NCBI RefSeq assembly: GCF_002201895.1
Contig: NZ_CP019436.1
Span: 1,357,522-1,421,521, forward strand
Direction of reading: 5' to 3'
From: Methanopyrus sp. SNP6
GTDB lineage: Archaea; JAADCQ01; Methanopyri; Methanopyrales; Methanopyraceae
Length of the DNA: 64,000 bases
Below, piece by piece: positions 45,277 to 55,167 of this stretch. The notes under the pieces were generated by a model. It made no database searches. It was given only the letters and a program-made list of their open reading frames with translations, and had not been told where the DNA came from. Every line of letters starts with the position of its first letter. Position 1 is the first letter of the stretch. Made by a program: the position numbers and the translations under genes.

Positions 45277-45652
45277 CGCTAGGACGAGGGAACCCACTCG
45301 TCACCTCCGACCTCGTCTTCTGTCTGATGGGGGTCGCGGTCGAACTTCACCTGGTCTGAGGAAGGGTCCGAGACAGAGGTCCGCTCCGGATCGTTTTGTA
45401 ACTCGTAACGACCCACTGGTTGAATTGAGGAGATCGGCGGCGTCGTAGCGGGTCATAGTCTTCTGGACAGATTTCACGCCTCCGATCGAGACCGTCGGGT
45501 CCACCTTGAGACAGGATCGAAGCCGAGTCGGACGACCAGGTCCGGATCTACGGGGGAAGGTCGTAGGATGGGGCGAGGGGAGCGCCGAGCTCGAGCTCAC
45601 CACACCCGACGTTCGGTGTAAACCGACTGAAGATCGAGGAATCCGACGCCGA
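45277..45652. other. Intergenic / uncertain 5' region
   Basis: No convincing gene. The frame of the following gene extends back to a TTG at 45506, but the added residues are Arg/Pro-rich and look non-coding. A possible box A (AGTTAAAGT) lies at about 45658. Confidence 0.35.
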
Positions 45653-46186
45653 GTGGAGTTAAAGTGGAACGACCGTAGGTTGTTGTTAGATTCCGGAAAA
45701 GCACAACCCCTAACGGGGGGATACCCTTCGCGTGTAAACCTGAACGGGCTGGAGATCGAGGTCACCGAAGGGAGCTTCGTGAACGAGGTATATCACTGGT
45801 TTCGGAAGGAAGGATTAGCCGCAGTCGCTCAGGTGAGGATCCCTGGGGTTAGAGGTCGTGTAGATCTACTGGTCGTGGATCGCAGGCCCGTAGTCGTGAA
45901 TGTGGGGTTCCCAGGCGTCGAAATCACGGACGAGGACCTGCGTAGGGCGCTCCGGTACGTCCGAGCGATCATCGAACGGAACTCGGACTTGGAGCCGGCG
46001 GCTGTCGTAACGAACATGAGGGAAGCGTGGTACCGGGACGACCCGATAGGTGAGTGGAAGAAGGAGGAACTGGAAGACCCGATGTCCGACCTAGTCGTGC
46101 TGGTTCGGAAGCTCGTGCGTACCGGGATCGAGACGGAGGAGCGTAGATCGGAAAAACCGGGGGACACCGAAAGGATGTTGCCGTGA
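45653..46186 (+). CDS. Restriction-endonuclease-fold-like protein lacking the catalytic pair
   Basis: The core reads FVNEVYHWFRKEGLAAVAQV, then RIPGVRGRVDLLVVDRRPVV and VNVGFPGVEITDEDLRRALR, followed by a helix and AAVVTNMREAWY. This matches the order of a PD-(D/E)XK fold (E, D, then ExK), but the ExK pair appears as N-x-G (VVVNVGFPG), so nuclease activity is doubtful. Proteins like this may bind DNA without cutting it. GTG at 45653 is a guess; TTG at 45506 or 45680 are other options. No operon partner is apparent. Confidence 0.5.
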   Translation: MELKWNDRRLLLDSGKAQPLTGGYPSRVNLNGLEIEVTEGSFVNEVYHWFRKEGLAAVAQVRIPGVRGRVDLLVVDRRPVVVNVGFPGVEITDEDLRRALRYVRAIIERNSDLEPAAVVTNMREAWYRDDPIGEWKKEELEDPMSDLVVLVRKLVRTGIETEERRSEKPGDTERMLP

Positions 46187-46783
46187 TCACGTCGTTCACA
46201 GCCCTCGGTGTGAGTCATCGACGACAGTCTCGATTGCACTCGATCGTCCCGAGGCGTCTCGGTCAGATAGCCACCTCCTATGGGTTACGTCAGGCAGTAC
46301 TTGAATTAGAGTGGCGGCACGGTCTGGGGTGGACCGCGCTAGGAGGTTATACGCGTGGAAACTCCCCCTCCGATCCCTCAACTGCCGTCGGGCAATTACC
46401 TTTCAACACTATTGTCCTTTCCACGAGTTCCCAGACGACGGTAGCTCAACGGGCTCGAACCGACCTTCCTCCACGCTAGTGGACTGGGGTCCACGAGTCA
46501 CAGTAGGTTTCCCGTGTCACCGACGCGGTGTTTACAATTCTACAATCTACATACGCACCAGGGACGTGTCGATAGTCGATACTTCACTTATCTCACCCGT
46601 TTCGGGTCGTAGTACTGGTCCGTGGGTCCGGTGACAGGCGGTTACTCGGATAATGGAGTGAACCCGCGTCGTGGCAGGATCGAAGCCTTGGGTCGGAACA
46701 CTCGACCAAAGTTCGTGGGTGTATGGGCCCCCGTGCACCGAAGAGGCTTAAAGTCGAACCGTCGACGCCCAGGAGGGAGTTCG
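46187..46783. other. Intergenic, promoter of the following gene
   Basis: Nearly 600 bp without a convincing gene. GGCTTAAAGTC at about 46746 is a probable box A, and AGGAGGGA at 46771-46778 is the ribosome site for the ATG at 46784. The rest shows no recognisable element. Confidence 0.4.
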
Positions 46784-47226
46784 ATGGCTGTCGAATGGGA
46801 GTTCGTGAGGGCTATGGAGTGTGCGATAACCTTGGCCACGGTTAGGCTGTTCGGAGAGCGTGGGAACGCGACTCGTCGAGTCATGGCAAGGATAATGTGC
46901 TCCACGAAGATCTACCTGACGATCCACGGGAGGCGCTGATCGAGCTACTGGAACCGTTTGCGGAGGTGGAGTTGGAGGAAGACGAACTTCGGGTGGAGGG
47001 CTGTCGTCTGTGCTACTCGAGCTTGATCCGAGACGTGGCGGATCCAGAGGAACTCGAAATTATACGCCAGGTCCCGCCATGTCCGTTCGTACTACTGTTC
47101 AATGAGCTCGCGAAACGGAAGGGATGGGACGTACGGATGAAACCCGAGGTTACTCCGTTGTCCGGTGAGACGGAGCCAGGGTCTTGCGTCCAACGGTTGA
47201 TCTCCGACCGGTCAGGGACGGAGTGA
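46784..47226 (+). pseudogene. Small cysteine-containing protein, frameshifted
   Basis: ATG at 46784, after a strong AGGAGGGA site, encodes EWEFVRAMECAITLATVRLF, GERGNATRRVMARIM and then loses protein character. From GTG 46897 another frame reads LHEDLPDDPREALIELLEPF, AEVELEEDELRVEGCRLCYS, IIRQVPPCPFVLLFNELAKR to a stop at 47226. The two parts line up with one protein family also present at 59.2-59.6 kb: a helical N-terminus, a DELxV strand, cysteines, then PxxCPxV and ELAK. A single shift between about 46885 and 46897 explains the split. The function is unknown; a cysteine-bearing sensory output domain is possible. Confidence 0.5.
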
Positions 47227-47556
47227 TGACGGTCGTCCCCTGCCGGTTCCACGGTTTCTCGCTCCCAGTTATTGCAGTGATACAAGCACTTCGAAGTGAA
47301 TCGGTCCCATCGTGCCGTACACGTACATGAAAACACATGTGATACACGTCCCGGCGTACGTTCCCGTCCGTCAAAGGACGGCAATGTCGGGTGGTAACGC
47401 CTAAGCTTCCTGGCGCCGTCTCAAAGACCTATAGTACTGCAAGGAAAACGGGTGAATCAGCCGGGCCCGTATCTCGGTGGTTCGTGGTGGGTGTGAACAC
47501 GCACCGGGCGGTGGCCACCCTGAGCTTGCAAGTTTCGCGGTGGAGAGTTGTGGTAG
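47227..47556. other. Intergenic downstream of fdhB
   Basis: No gene or clear regulatory element seen. The stretch contains the 3' ends of two convergent transcripts. ACACATGTGATACAC near 47333 is a short imperfect palindrome of uncertain meaning. Confidence 0.35.
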
Positions 47557-48720
47557 TCACGCCATGGAATCGTGAACATCTTCCGAGTCACTCTCCCGCC
47601 GACCCGTCATGCGCTCGACGATGTCCGGGAGCTCCCGACGTAGGGTGTGGTAAACCCGCGTCAACGGGATCTCGGCCGGGCATGCCGTCTCGCACGCCCC
47701 GCACTCCACGCAGTACAAGGCGACGCATTGGGCCACGTGAGCGTGCCAGAACTGGTTAGGAGGTATTCTACCCCGACCCGAGAACTCCCAACAACCCTCC
47801 TCGCACGCCGAGCATACTGGACACACCTCTCGGCAGCTCCGGCACTTGACGCACCGGTCGAGGGCTTCCAAAGCCTCCGTCAAGGAACCTTTGTCCAGTG
47901 TCTCGCTCCTCCAGTACTCGGCCATCTTCCGCATTATCCCGTCGATCTTCTCCCTGGTCCGCATCGACTCGTCCGGTGCTTCCCTGATTTCCACCCTACC
48001 GTCCTCCCGAGCCCCCGCTAACAGCCCGGCACCCACTTCCGTCTTAACCTCGACGAAAGTCCACTCGCCGCGGAGATCCTGTGGGACTCCCCAGTTACCG
48101 CAGGCCAGGTCGACGCTCTTAGGCACGTTTTCGTCGCACCTTCGGCAGTTCTCCCTGCGTCCGGAACCACTTCCCTCCAATACGTCGATCGGGACGGAGA
48201 CCTCGGTACCGTCCTCCGTTTCCAGGATGAGGCGCCCCTTGACGATCTCTTCTCGTTCGACGTTCGAGGGATCGACACCGTGCTCTTCCAAGATCTCCAG
48301 CACGACCCACGGTTCAAAGGTTCCACCGCAGTTGAGGCCTATCCGGTACACCCTGTTCAGGTCCACGAGGTCCCTCTCGGCGAGCCTCTCGAGGGCTCTG
48401 GCGTCGCAAGGTCTACAGGTGACCGTGACACGCAGCGTTGGGTCCTCCCGGTGCAGTTCCGCCACGATCCTGGCCAACTGGACCGGCGCGCAGTGGTACG
48501 AACCCGAAGGGACCTCGGACGGATCGTCCACGACCACTGGCCGTCCGTCCAGTACGTCGGCACCGCGCTCCACGCAGACGGCGACGTCCGACAAGCCTTC
48601 TTCCAGAGCGTACCTCAGGAGCTCCGTGACGGCGCCACCACACGCGGCTACCTCTACGGTCTCAGGGTCCGAAGACCTGACGAGGTAGCATCCGCCGACT
48701 TCAACGTCGAGACGGGGCAT
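47557..48720 (-). CDS. fdhB: F420-type formate dehydrogenase beta subunit
   Basis: FdhB carries electrons from the formate dehydrogenase alpha subunit through Fe-S clusters and FAD to coenzyme F420. The 387-residue protein has the FrhB/FdhB blocks ACGGAVTELLRYALEEGLSD, VTVTCRPCDARALERLAERD, GLNCGGTFEPW, NCRRCDENVPKSVDLACGNW and VKTEVGAGLL. Two [4Fe-4S] sites close to the C-terminus are CVKCRSCREVCPVCSACEEG and CVECGACETACPAEIPL. ATG at 48720 follows AAGGGGGTTC, 11 bp behind the fdhA stop. Confidence 0.92.
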   Translation of the reverse strand: MPRLDVEVGGCYLVRSSDPETVEVAACGGAVTELLRYALEEGLSDVAVCVERGADVLDGRPVVVDDPSEVPSGSYHCAPVQLARIVAELHREDPTLRVTVTCRPCDARALERLAERDLVDLNRVYRIGLNCGGTFEPWVVLEILEEHGVDPSNVEREEIVKGRLILETEDGTEVSVPIDVLEGSGSGRRENCRRCDENVPKSVDLACGNWGVPQDLRGEWTFVEVKTEVGAGLLAGAREDGRVEIREAPDESMRTREKIDGIMRKMAEYWRSETLDKGSLTEALEALDRCVKCRSCREVCPVCSACEEGCWEFSGRGRIPPNQFWHAHVAQCVALYCVECGACETACPAEIPLTRVYHTLRRELPDIVERMTGRRESDSEDVHDSMA

Positions 48721-48731
48721 CGAGAACCCCC

Positions 48732-50777
48732 TTAGGAGTCCGTGGAGGCTGGTCTGATGCGAGCTGGGACGCGCTTGTACTCCGGGATACCGGACTCCGG
48801 GTCGCGGACGTTGTGGGGTGTTAGGACGTTCTCTCCGAAGTGGAACGGCGTGAAGATCACGCCCTTCCTGACCCGATCGGTGACTTCGGCGCGGCACTTC
48901 CACTCCCCGTACGGTGTCTCGACGACCACTGGATCGCCGTTTCGCACGCCGAACTCCTCCGCGTCCTCCGGATGAACCTCGACGAACGGTTCCGGGACTT
49001 CCCTACACAGGAGCCGCGACCGCCGGGTGACCGTCCTGGTGTGGAAGTGCGCGAACACGCGGCCCGTGGTGAGAATCAGCGGGTACTCATCGTCGACGTC
49101 GCGGTCCGGTTCCTCGTACTCCAGGTCCTCGGGTGCTGGGAACTTGGCTTTCCCGTCCTCGGTGGCGAACTTCTCGGTGTGGAGGACCGGTGTGCCTGGA
49201 TGATCTTTGCTAGGGCAGGGCCAGTGGATCCCACCCGGCCGCTTTCGCAGTCGATCGTACGTGATCCCGCGGTACTGGGGGACGACACGGCGGATCTCCT
49301 CGAAGACCTCCCGGGGAGACGAGTGGTCGAAACCCTCAAGACCCAGCCGGCGTGCCACTTCCTCGAGTATCCACCAGTCGGGCCGGGCCTCACCCGGTGG
49401 CTCCACGGCCTTCTCCGCGAGCTGGACGCGGCGATCGGTCGCCGTGAACGTACCCGTACGCTCCGCCCAGCCAGCCGCCGGCATCACGATGTCCGCCAAC
49501 TCCGCAGTCTCCGTCAGGAACAGGTCCTGAACTACCAGGAACTCGAGGCTCTCGAGCTTCTCGATCGCGTGGTGGATGTTCGGCTCCGAGACAGCGGGGT
49601 TCTCGCCGACGACGTACATGACGGTGACTTCGTTCGTGTCGAAGGCCTCCGTGAGCTTGAGGCCGGGTTCGTCCGGTACCTCAAAACCCCAAATTTTCGA
49701 TATTTCATTCGCTGTTTCCGCGTTGATCGGCCGGTACCCGGGGAACAGGGTCGCCAGGGCGCCTACGTCGCACGCTCCTTGGACGTTGTTCTGTCCTCGG
49801 AGAGGGTTGACGCCCGTGCCCTGCCTTCCCACGTTGCCCGTCAAGAGGGCGAGCGCGCACAACGCGCGGACGGTTCGGGTGGCGATATCGTGATGCGTGA
49901 TCCCCATGCAGTAGAGGACGCATCCGCGGTCCGCCTCGGCGTAGCGCACGGCGGCCTCACGTACGTCTCCGGGATCCACACCGGCGATCCCACGAACGTC
50001 CTCTTCCGAGACTGCCTCGAGGACGTATTCTCTGAACGTCTCGAACCCGGTGGTCCTCTCCTCGATGAACGTCCCGTCGTACATACCTTCCTCGACGATC
50101 ACTTTGGCCATGTAGAGGAACACGATCAGGTCGGTCCGCGGCTTTACCTGCAGGTGTATATCGGCCAGCTCCGCGATCTGCGTACGCCTCGGGTCCAGGA
50201 CGATGAGGTCCGCGTCGTTCTTCTCGATGCTCTGAAGGATCCGGCGGTACACGATCGGGTGTTGCTCCGACGTGTTCGAACCCGCGACCAGGTAGCAGTC
50301 GGCCTCGGTCAGGTCCGGGATCGAGTTAGTCATCGCTCCGGAACCCATGAGCTCGGACAGTGCGACCACCGTAGGAGCGTGTCATAGGCGCGCGCAGTGA
50401 TCCACGTTGTTCGTTCCAATGGCTCGTGCGAGCTTCTGCGCCACGTAGTTGTCCTCATTCGTGGCCTTCGCCGAAGTGACGAAGTACACCTCCTCTGGTT
50501 CGTGTGTCGAGAGGACTTCGGCTACCTCCTCGAGCGCCCTGTTCCAGGAGATCCTGCGTGGCTCGCCCGACTCGCTCATCTTGACCGGTCGTTCCAATCG
50601 ATCCCTCCGCACGGCCTCGGGCAGCTCCCAGAGCTTAACACACTGTCTACCTTCGTTCACGGGGTGTCGCCTCCAAGGTTCGAGGAACTTGATCTCCTCG
50701 CCGTCGGTGCCCACGAGGACGCCGCACCCGCACCCGCAGAAGGGGCACACCTGTGGGACGAACCGCATCCGGACCAC
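48732..50777 (-). CDS. fdhA: Formate dehydrogenase alpha subunit, selenocysteine-containing
   Basis: FdhA oxidises formate at a molybdenum/tungsten-pterin centre. Read through the TGA at 50382-50384 it has 681 residues. The [4Fe-4S] site is VCPFCGCGCGV plus GRQCVKLWE. The TGA codon (residue 132) lies in NVDHCARL-U-HAPTVVALSE, exactly the FdhA selenocysteine position. Later blocks are LDPRRTQIAELADIHLQVKP, CMGITHHDIATRTVRALCAL, GNVGRQGTGVNPLRGQNNVQ and ILTTGRVFAHFHTRTVTRRS. A SECIS hairpin lies in the 5' leader. Annotation that stops at TGA would split the gene into 131- and 540-residue pieces. Confidence 0.95.
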
Positions 50778-50872
50778 GGGTTCTCACCCCCTTCGGTAGC
50801 GGAGAACCGGGAGTGGGGACCGGGGTTTCGGCCGCGGTCCCCGGGCCCGAACCCCCGCGTGGGGGCCCTTCG

Positions 50873-50908
50873 GGTCGACGGTCCCCTCGTTCGGGGTTCC
50901 CGCCGACC
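50873..50908 (-). promoter_or_regulatory. Archaeal SECIS element in the fdhA 5' leader
   Basis: Read on the fdhA strand, GGUCGGCGG pairs with CCGUCGACC (9 bp, one G-U), then an internal loop of GAA on the 5' side and a single A on the 3' side, a 4-bp upper stem CCCC/GGGG, and the loop GAACGA. This is the archaeal SECIS consensus (GAA-A internal loop below a short GC stem). It lies 95 bases upstream of the start codon. Methanocaldococcus fdhA also has its SECIS in the 5' leader. Confidence 0.9.
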
Positions 50909-50980
50909 TACATCGGGACGGGCCCGGATTCCCCCCGCGGCTTACTCCCCCGGCCCCCGACCGGTCGCCGACGGCGAGCT

Positions 50981-50990
50981 GATATAAAAC
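50981..50990 (-). promoter_or_regulatory. Box A (TATA) promoter of fdhA
   Basis: On the reverse strand GTTTTATATC is a close match to the archaeal box A. Transcription starting about 25 bases downstream (near 50960) would include the SECIS and give a leader of about 180 bases. The leader also holds a GGGGACCG/CGGTCCCC hairpin (50814-50841) and a CCCGAA/TTCGGG stem (50847-50873), so it is strongly folded. Confidence 0.65.
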
Positions 50991-51332
50991 CTAAGAGTCC
51001 GCGACGCCCGATTCGGAGGGCCAGGAGGCGGCGCCCGAATTAGCGTACTGTTTTTTAACTTACCGACCAGTGTCTGTGTTCGCAAGTTCTCAATCTCCGC
51101 ATGACCTGAGTACGAGTACCGGGCCGATCCCGACACGACGATGGGGCATGATCGCCGTCGAACTTTCATGAGCACTCATATAGTCCAGAATTTATGTTAC
51201 TTTTGACGTAATTCGCACTATGTTACAGTCGCGTAGCTCATCAAGATCTCGACACGGCTTCATACCGTTCGACGCGCGTACCACGATGGGGATGGGATCC
51301 CGCCGAGGCTCGTCGTCATTCTCGCTATCGTC

Positions 51333-51530
51333 GTGCTCGTCGCAGTGACAAGCATCGTCGCGGAGAGATACCCGGCCGTGGAAGTGCGGGAAGCGAGCCC
51401 TGACCCTCGAATGAGGGTAAGCGTCCGCCCGAAAGCTGGTACGTGGTCCGAGACGGCGAGGTTCGACCTGAGATGGAACTTCCAGAGAGTCACTGACGAG
51501 CTTTACGTGTACCGAAGGATCTGTGCATGA
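51333..51530 (+). CDS. Possible small membrane-anchored protein
   Basis: The frame open from 51237 contains a hydrophobic segment (RLVVILAIVVLVAVTSIVAE) followed by AVEVREASPDPRMRVSVRPK and WSETARFDLRWNFQRVTDEL, which looks like a membrane-anchored outside domain. There is no start codon before the hydrophobic stretch; GTG at 51333 would cut it in half. It is either a short gene with a 5' lesion or a fragment. I do not recognise a family. Confidence 0.3.
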   Translation: MLVAVTSIVAERYPAVEVREASPDPRMRVSVRPKAGTWSETARFDLRWNFQRVTDELYVYRRICA

Positions 51531-52495
51531 TTCACCGTGGTCGCGAAGAGTCGACTGTGAGGTACTTTACAGGACGTATTAGCGTCGGTAAGGGAATTAT
51601 GGACAGGTTCGGACATGTGGAAATGTCAATCTGGATCTCATGATGTCGGAGTTTACCTCTATCTGGACGGTGAGGAGGTGAGGCGATGCGGGTCTGTTGT
51701 GAGGACGGTGATCGAGTGAGGGCATGTCCTGTCGGGAGATCACGGCGAGCAAGAACATCACTTGGAAGAACACGACAACTGGAGGAAAGACGAGGAAGAG
51801 CTCGTACATCAACCTTCGAAAGAGTGACTTTCCACAGCCCGGGAATCGCTCGAGAGCAAGTATGAACATTCAACTTCCGGTAACTCAGGTTCAAGCGTCT
51901 GAGACGTTTACCGGGACTTCCACCTAGCTCACGAAAGCGGGCTCACCTCGGAAGGAGGTGTTCTCAATGCACAACACTCCGAGCGGGTCACGGCCAGTGA
52001 AACCATCTCCGAGCGCTCCCGTCGGCGCCAAGGGCGAAGTACGAAGAGCCGCGATAGTGACTATCGCGATGAGATATGGCCTCGGGATCATAGCCATTCC
52101 TCACCGGGTTCAGTCCGGACAGGTATCCATCGTCGACACCCGTCGTAGTTCCCGTAGTTCTTGGGACTTTAAGTGTTTCCGAATCTAGAAGTATGTATCA
52201 TAAAATTAGAGTTTGGTTTCTAGTTTCTAAATTGTTCAACGCGAGCGTGGTCCGCACGTGAGTGTGGGTTCGCCACCCAAGATAAGATGGGTTAGTCGAC
52301 TGTCGTCGAGCTGCCGTGCGAGATCTCGTACTACCTCTTCGACGACGGTGCCCGAGCCGTGCACAGGCGTACGAATCCACGACTCCGAGTCGCATGGGGG
52401 TCGCTCCTGATTTTCGTTGGATTGTAGCGTTCAATCCGAGTGTTAAGGAGCATAAGAGCTTTCGAAGGAGGCGCGTCTCGGGAGGCCGGACGCGC
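51531..52495. other. Long intergenic stretch, no convincing gene
   Basis: About 960 bp of somewhat lower G+C with only short frames on both strands, none with family motifs or good ribosome sites. The run from 52190 to 52240 is AT-rich (TAAAATTAGAG and similar). This could be decayed sequence or hold unannotated RNA. Confidence 0.4.
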
Positions 52496-53131
52496 TTACC
52501 CACCCTCCTTGAGGCGGCGGGCGAGCTCCACTTCCGGATGATCAAAGGATAGCTCGGCAACGTCACACACAATCCGCCACGCGTTCGGCCCGACGTAGCC
52601 ACCTTCCCACGACCCTTCCTCGAACTCCAGTAGGAGCCTATGGAATTTGTCTATGGGGTCCCATCCACTCGGGTTATTCCGATCGTTGTAGGCTTCGAGG
52701 TACGCGGTTCCGTCCAGCAGCTTGAGGGCCGGTGGAAGCACGTCAAGGCGACACTCCTGGGCGAGCTTCAGGACCTCGTGCTTGGGAGCCTCATCGTACC
52801 CCCAGCGTCTTCGGTACTCGACGTAGAAGCGATCGTACTGCGGGATGAAGGTGCTGAAAATGTAAAAGAGCACGGTCGAGACTAGTAGCGTGATCGCCGC
52901 GACCGTGACCGTCGGCACGGAGAGGTAGAACGCCGTTAAAGCTGCGAGGGACGTCACGATGGAGGCCATTCGGACGGTGTTCCCGGCGCGCCACGCCCAC
53001 TTGAGAGCCAATATTCCCCGACCCACCGCCGCGAGGTAGAACGGTATCGCGACGAACGCCGGGATCGGCACCCCATACAAGGGCCATCGGCCCCGTCGAT
53101 TCGGTGGCGTTCGTGAAACCACGAACTTCAC
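52496..53131 (-). CDS. Hypothetical membrane protein
   Basis: This 211-residue protein has two to four hydrophobic segments in its first 110 residues: PIPAFVAIPFYLAAVGRGIL, then IVTSLAALTAFYLSVPTVTV and AAITLLVSTVLFYIFSTFIP. A soluble acidic C-terminal part follows (YDEAPKHEVLKLAQECRLDV, LEFEEGSWEGGYVGPNAW). I recognise no family. GTG at 53131 gives a start just before the first hydrophobic segment; the 54 residues upstream are Pro/Arg-rich and probably not translated. No operon partner is visible. Confidence 0.6.
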   Translation of the reverse strand: MKFVVSRTPPNRRGRWPLYGVPIPAFVAIPFYLAAVGRGILALKWAWRAGNTVRMASIVTSLAALTAFYLSVPTVTVAAITLLVSTVLFYIFSTFIPQYDRFYVEYRRRWGYDEAPKHEVLKLAQECRLDVLPPALKLLDGTAYLEAYNDRNNPSGWDPIDKFHRLLLEFEEGSWEGGYVGPNAWRIVCDVAELSFDHPEVELARRLKEGG

Positions 53132-54326
53132 GGGAAGTTCGACCGGTGTGGACTTTCCGTCTTTCGGTCGCTTCAGAGGGTGCGGTTCCGGTGTAAGAAC
53201 GATGTGGCCCGAGCTCCTCGGTGGGGCTTCGGTCCGTGCCCACGGTCCCGTCGCGCACTGTTCGACATCAGATCGGCAAGGATACGGACTCATCGCACTC
53301 GTCCGGGCTCGGGCCAGAAGCGACCGAGCCCACCGGAGGTATTTTCGGACGGCGCGATCCGGCCCGGGTCGGTGGCGGGATGAGGATTCAACCTGGCGCT
53401 CGCGGACTTGTGACGACGGTGGGGGTCACCGACCGCTAACGAACTCACCTCTACCGGTCTTCCTCGCATACGATCGGCTACGTGCCCGTCGACTTCACCC
53501 ACCTCGGAACCACACGAGCCCCATGATATAGTCCCGTCGAGGAGGGTCCTGACGTCCATGTCGGGATGAACAAGTCGAGACGAGCGTCCAACCCACGGAC
53601 CACCGACCCATCCTCATCCCAGAGGATCCATCCGACCTGTTATGAGCTCGACGTACCTCGTGAAAGAGCTCTACGGCGACCGAGGAGAGAATCCAGAGTA
53701 GAGGATCGTGCGATCCTCGACCCGCGATCTCGTCCGAATCTGAGTCGAGAACGGTCCATGGAACGTCTCGACACACCTTCCACTTCTGGTGGTGCCAAGT
53801 GATTCCTGACGTGTCAACGTGGTGTGAGGGTCGCTACTTTGCCGATCTCCTCACGGGACACGGTCGGATCATCGTGAGAACGGGGGACCGGGACGACGGG
53901 CCTCGGACACCCCGTCCCTCGTCACGGTTCAGCCTCGGGGTAGGTTCCTCATCGGTCCGACTGGAGACGTCCCGACGTGCGGCGTCTGAGCTTATCACAG
54001 CTACCGAGGCCGGTGGCAGGAACCGGTAGCTGCTTTCACGTTGTGCTAACCTCCGGGTGTCTTAACGCACGAAGTCATCCGGGCGAGGGTGGGTCCTGAC
54101 GGTCACGTGATGCCCTGTTGGGTGTGCATTTGGACGGGGACGGTGTCCCCGGGATTATCAGCGGGACCCTCACAGTGGCGGGGGGACACCCCGCCCTCGG
54201 ACCCGCCGGGACGACCCGGGTTCCGTCCCCCTTCGGTTCCCGAACGGTTGAGCTTAATACCTACGCGGGCATCGGAGCCGATACGTTCGAGATTCCGCAC
54301 GCCCGGGCTCACCTCCGTCTTCATCT
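53132..54326. other. Long intergenic stretch with a GC-rich hairpin block
   Basis: Nearly 1.2 kb without a convincing gene. Between 54130 and 54240 there are perfect hairpins: GGGGAC/GTCCCC (54136-54150, GGT loop) and GGCGGGG/CCCCGCC (54177-54195, GGACA loop), followed by further GC-rich repeats. This could be part of a structured RNA, but it matches none that I know. Confidence 0.35.
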
Positions 54327-54713
54327 ATGTATAACCTTCCTGCGCTGGTCCCGGTATTGACCGCGTTGGCGGCCATCGCGATAGTATTGACCTGGAAACG
54401 CGTTTCCACGTCCTTCGATTCCGACAGGCTCAGATACGGCCTGCGCATCCCCCATCTGGAGTGCGAGAAAGGAGTCCCGAGAACGTCGTCGCGGACGGTA
54501 CGCAAGCTCGGCGAGCTCCCAGTCATAGTGATCGTAGGCTCGATTGGTGGCGTCCCGCTGAATGAGCTCCGAGTAGAACCGCCATCTTCCGAGGTAATCT
54601 CACGATGTGGTCCTCGTTTTAGAGGAAGAAGTGTGAGACGTCGCCGTCCGGGCGCGAATCGGGACCGTAGCTACGTTCCCCTTTCACCCGGTGATCGTGC
54701 TTCAGAGGGTTGA
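54327..54713 (+). CDS. Possible small membrane protein
   Basis: ATG at 54327 opens a 128-residue frame with an N-terminal hydrophobic segment (LPALVPVLTALAAIAIVLTW) and a second apolar strand (ELPVIVIVGSIGGVPLNELR). The last 35 residues are Arg/Pro/Ser-rich and look non-coding. No family is recognised, and the ribosome site is weak, so this may be spurious or damaged at the 3' end. Confidence 0.3.
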   Translation: MYNLPALVPVLTALAAIAIVLTWKRVSTSFDSDRLRYGLRIPHLECEKGVPRTSSRTVRKLGELPVIVIVGSIGGVPLNELRVEPPSSEVISRCGPRFRGRSVRRRRPGANRDRSYVPLSPGDRASEG

Positions 54714-54921
54714 ACAGGCGGCTCTAGCGATGTACCTAGAAGCCACTGGTGAGCCGCGACGGAACGGGTAGGAACGTTCTGCACACGGAAGGATCGTGAG
54801 ATGTCTCACACGGTGCCCGGCGGATGGAAACTCGCGACGGATCGGCGTTTCGGGACAACCTTATTAACGCTTCCGAACACTATCGACTGTCGAACGTTAG
54901 AACGGACTGGGGTGAGCTCGG

Positions 54922-55167
54922 ATGCCGCCCTTCGGCTACATGTTCTGTCCCATGGGATGCCCTATGTGCGGTTACGGAGGATCGATGATGGGGTTCGAAT
55001 GGATGCTGTGGCCGGTGTTCGCGGCCCTGAAGCTGACCGTCGGTTTGGCCGTGCTGGGACTGATAGCGTACGTGGTGCTGCGCCTGCTGGGTCTGCGACC
55101 GGCCGACGTGGTGCGAGAGCTGAAGCGGGATTACAGGGACCTCAAGACTGAGCTGAAGCGAGGGTAA
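54922..55167 (+). CDS. Small Cys/Met-rich single-helix membrane protein
   Basis: This 81-residue protein has an N-terminus full of potential soft-metal ligands: YMFCPMGCPMCGYGGSMMGF (C9, C13, C16 and several Met). A membrane segment follows (LKLTVGLAVLGLIAYVVLRL), then a charged amphipathic helix (DVVRELKRDYRDLKTELKR). ATTAACGC near 54863 is a possible box A, and GGGGTGAGC precedes the ATG. The pattern suggests copper or another soft metal at the membrane, but this is inference; I know no family. Confidence 0.7.
   Translation: MPPFGYMFCPMGCPMCGYGGSMMGFEWMLWPVFAALKLTVGLAVLGLIAYVVLRLLGLRPADVVRELKRDYRDLKTELKRG

Noticed and set aside
52198-52602. 134-codon reverse-strand frame
   Set aside because: Arg/Ser/Thr-rich, no ribosome site, overlaps the membrane protein gene; probably chance.
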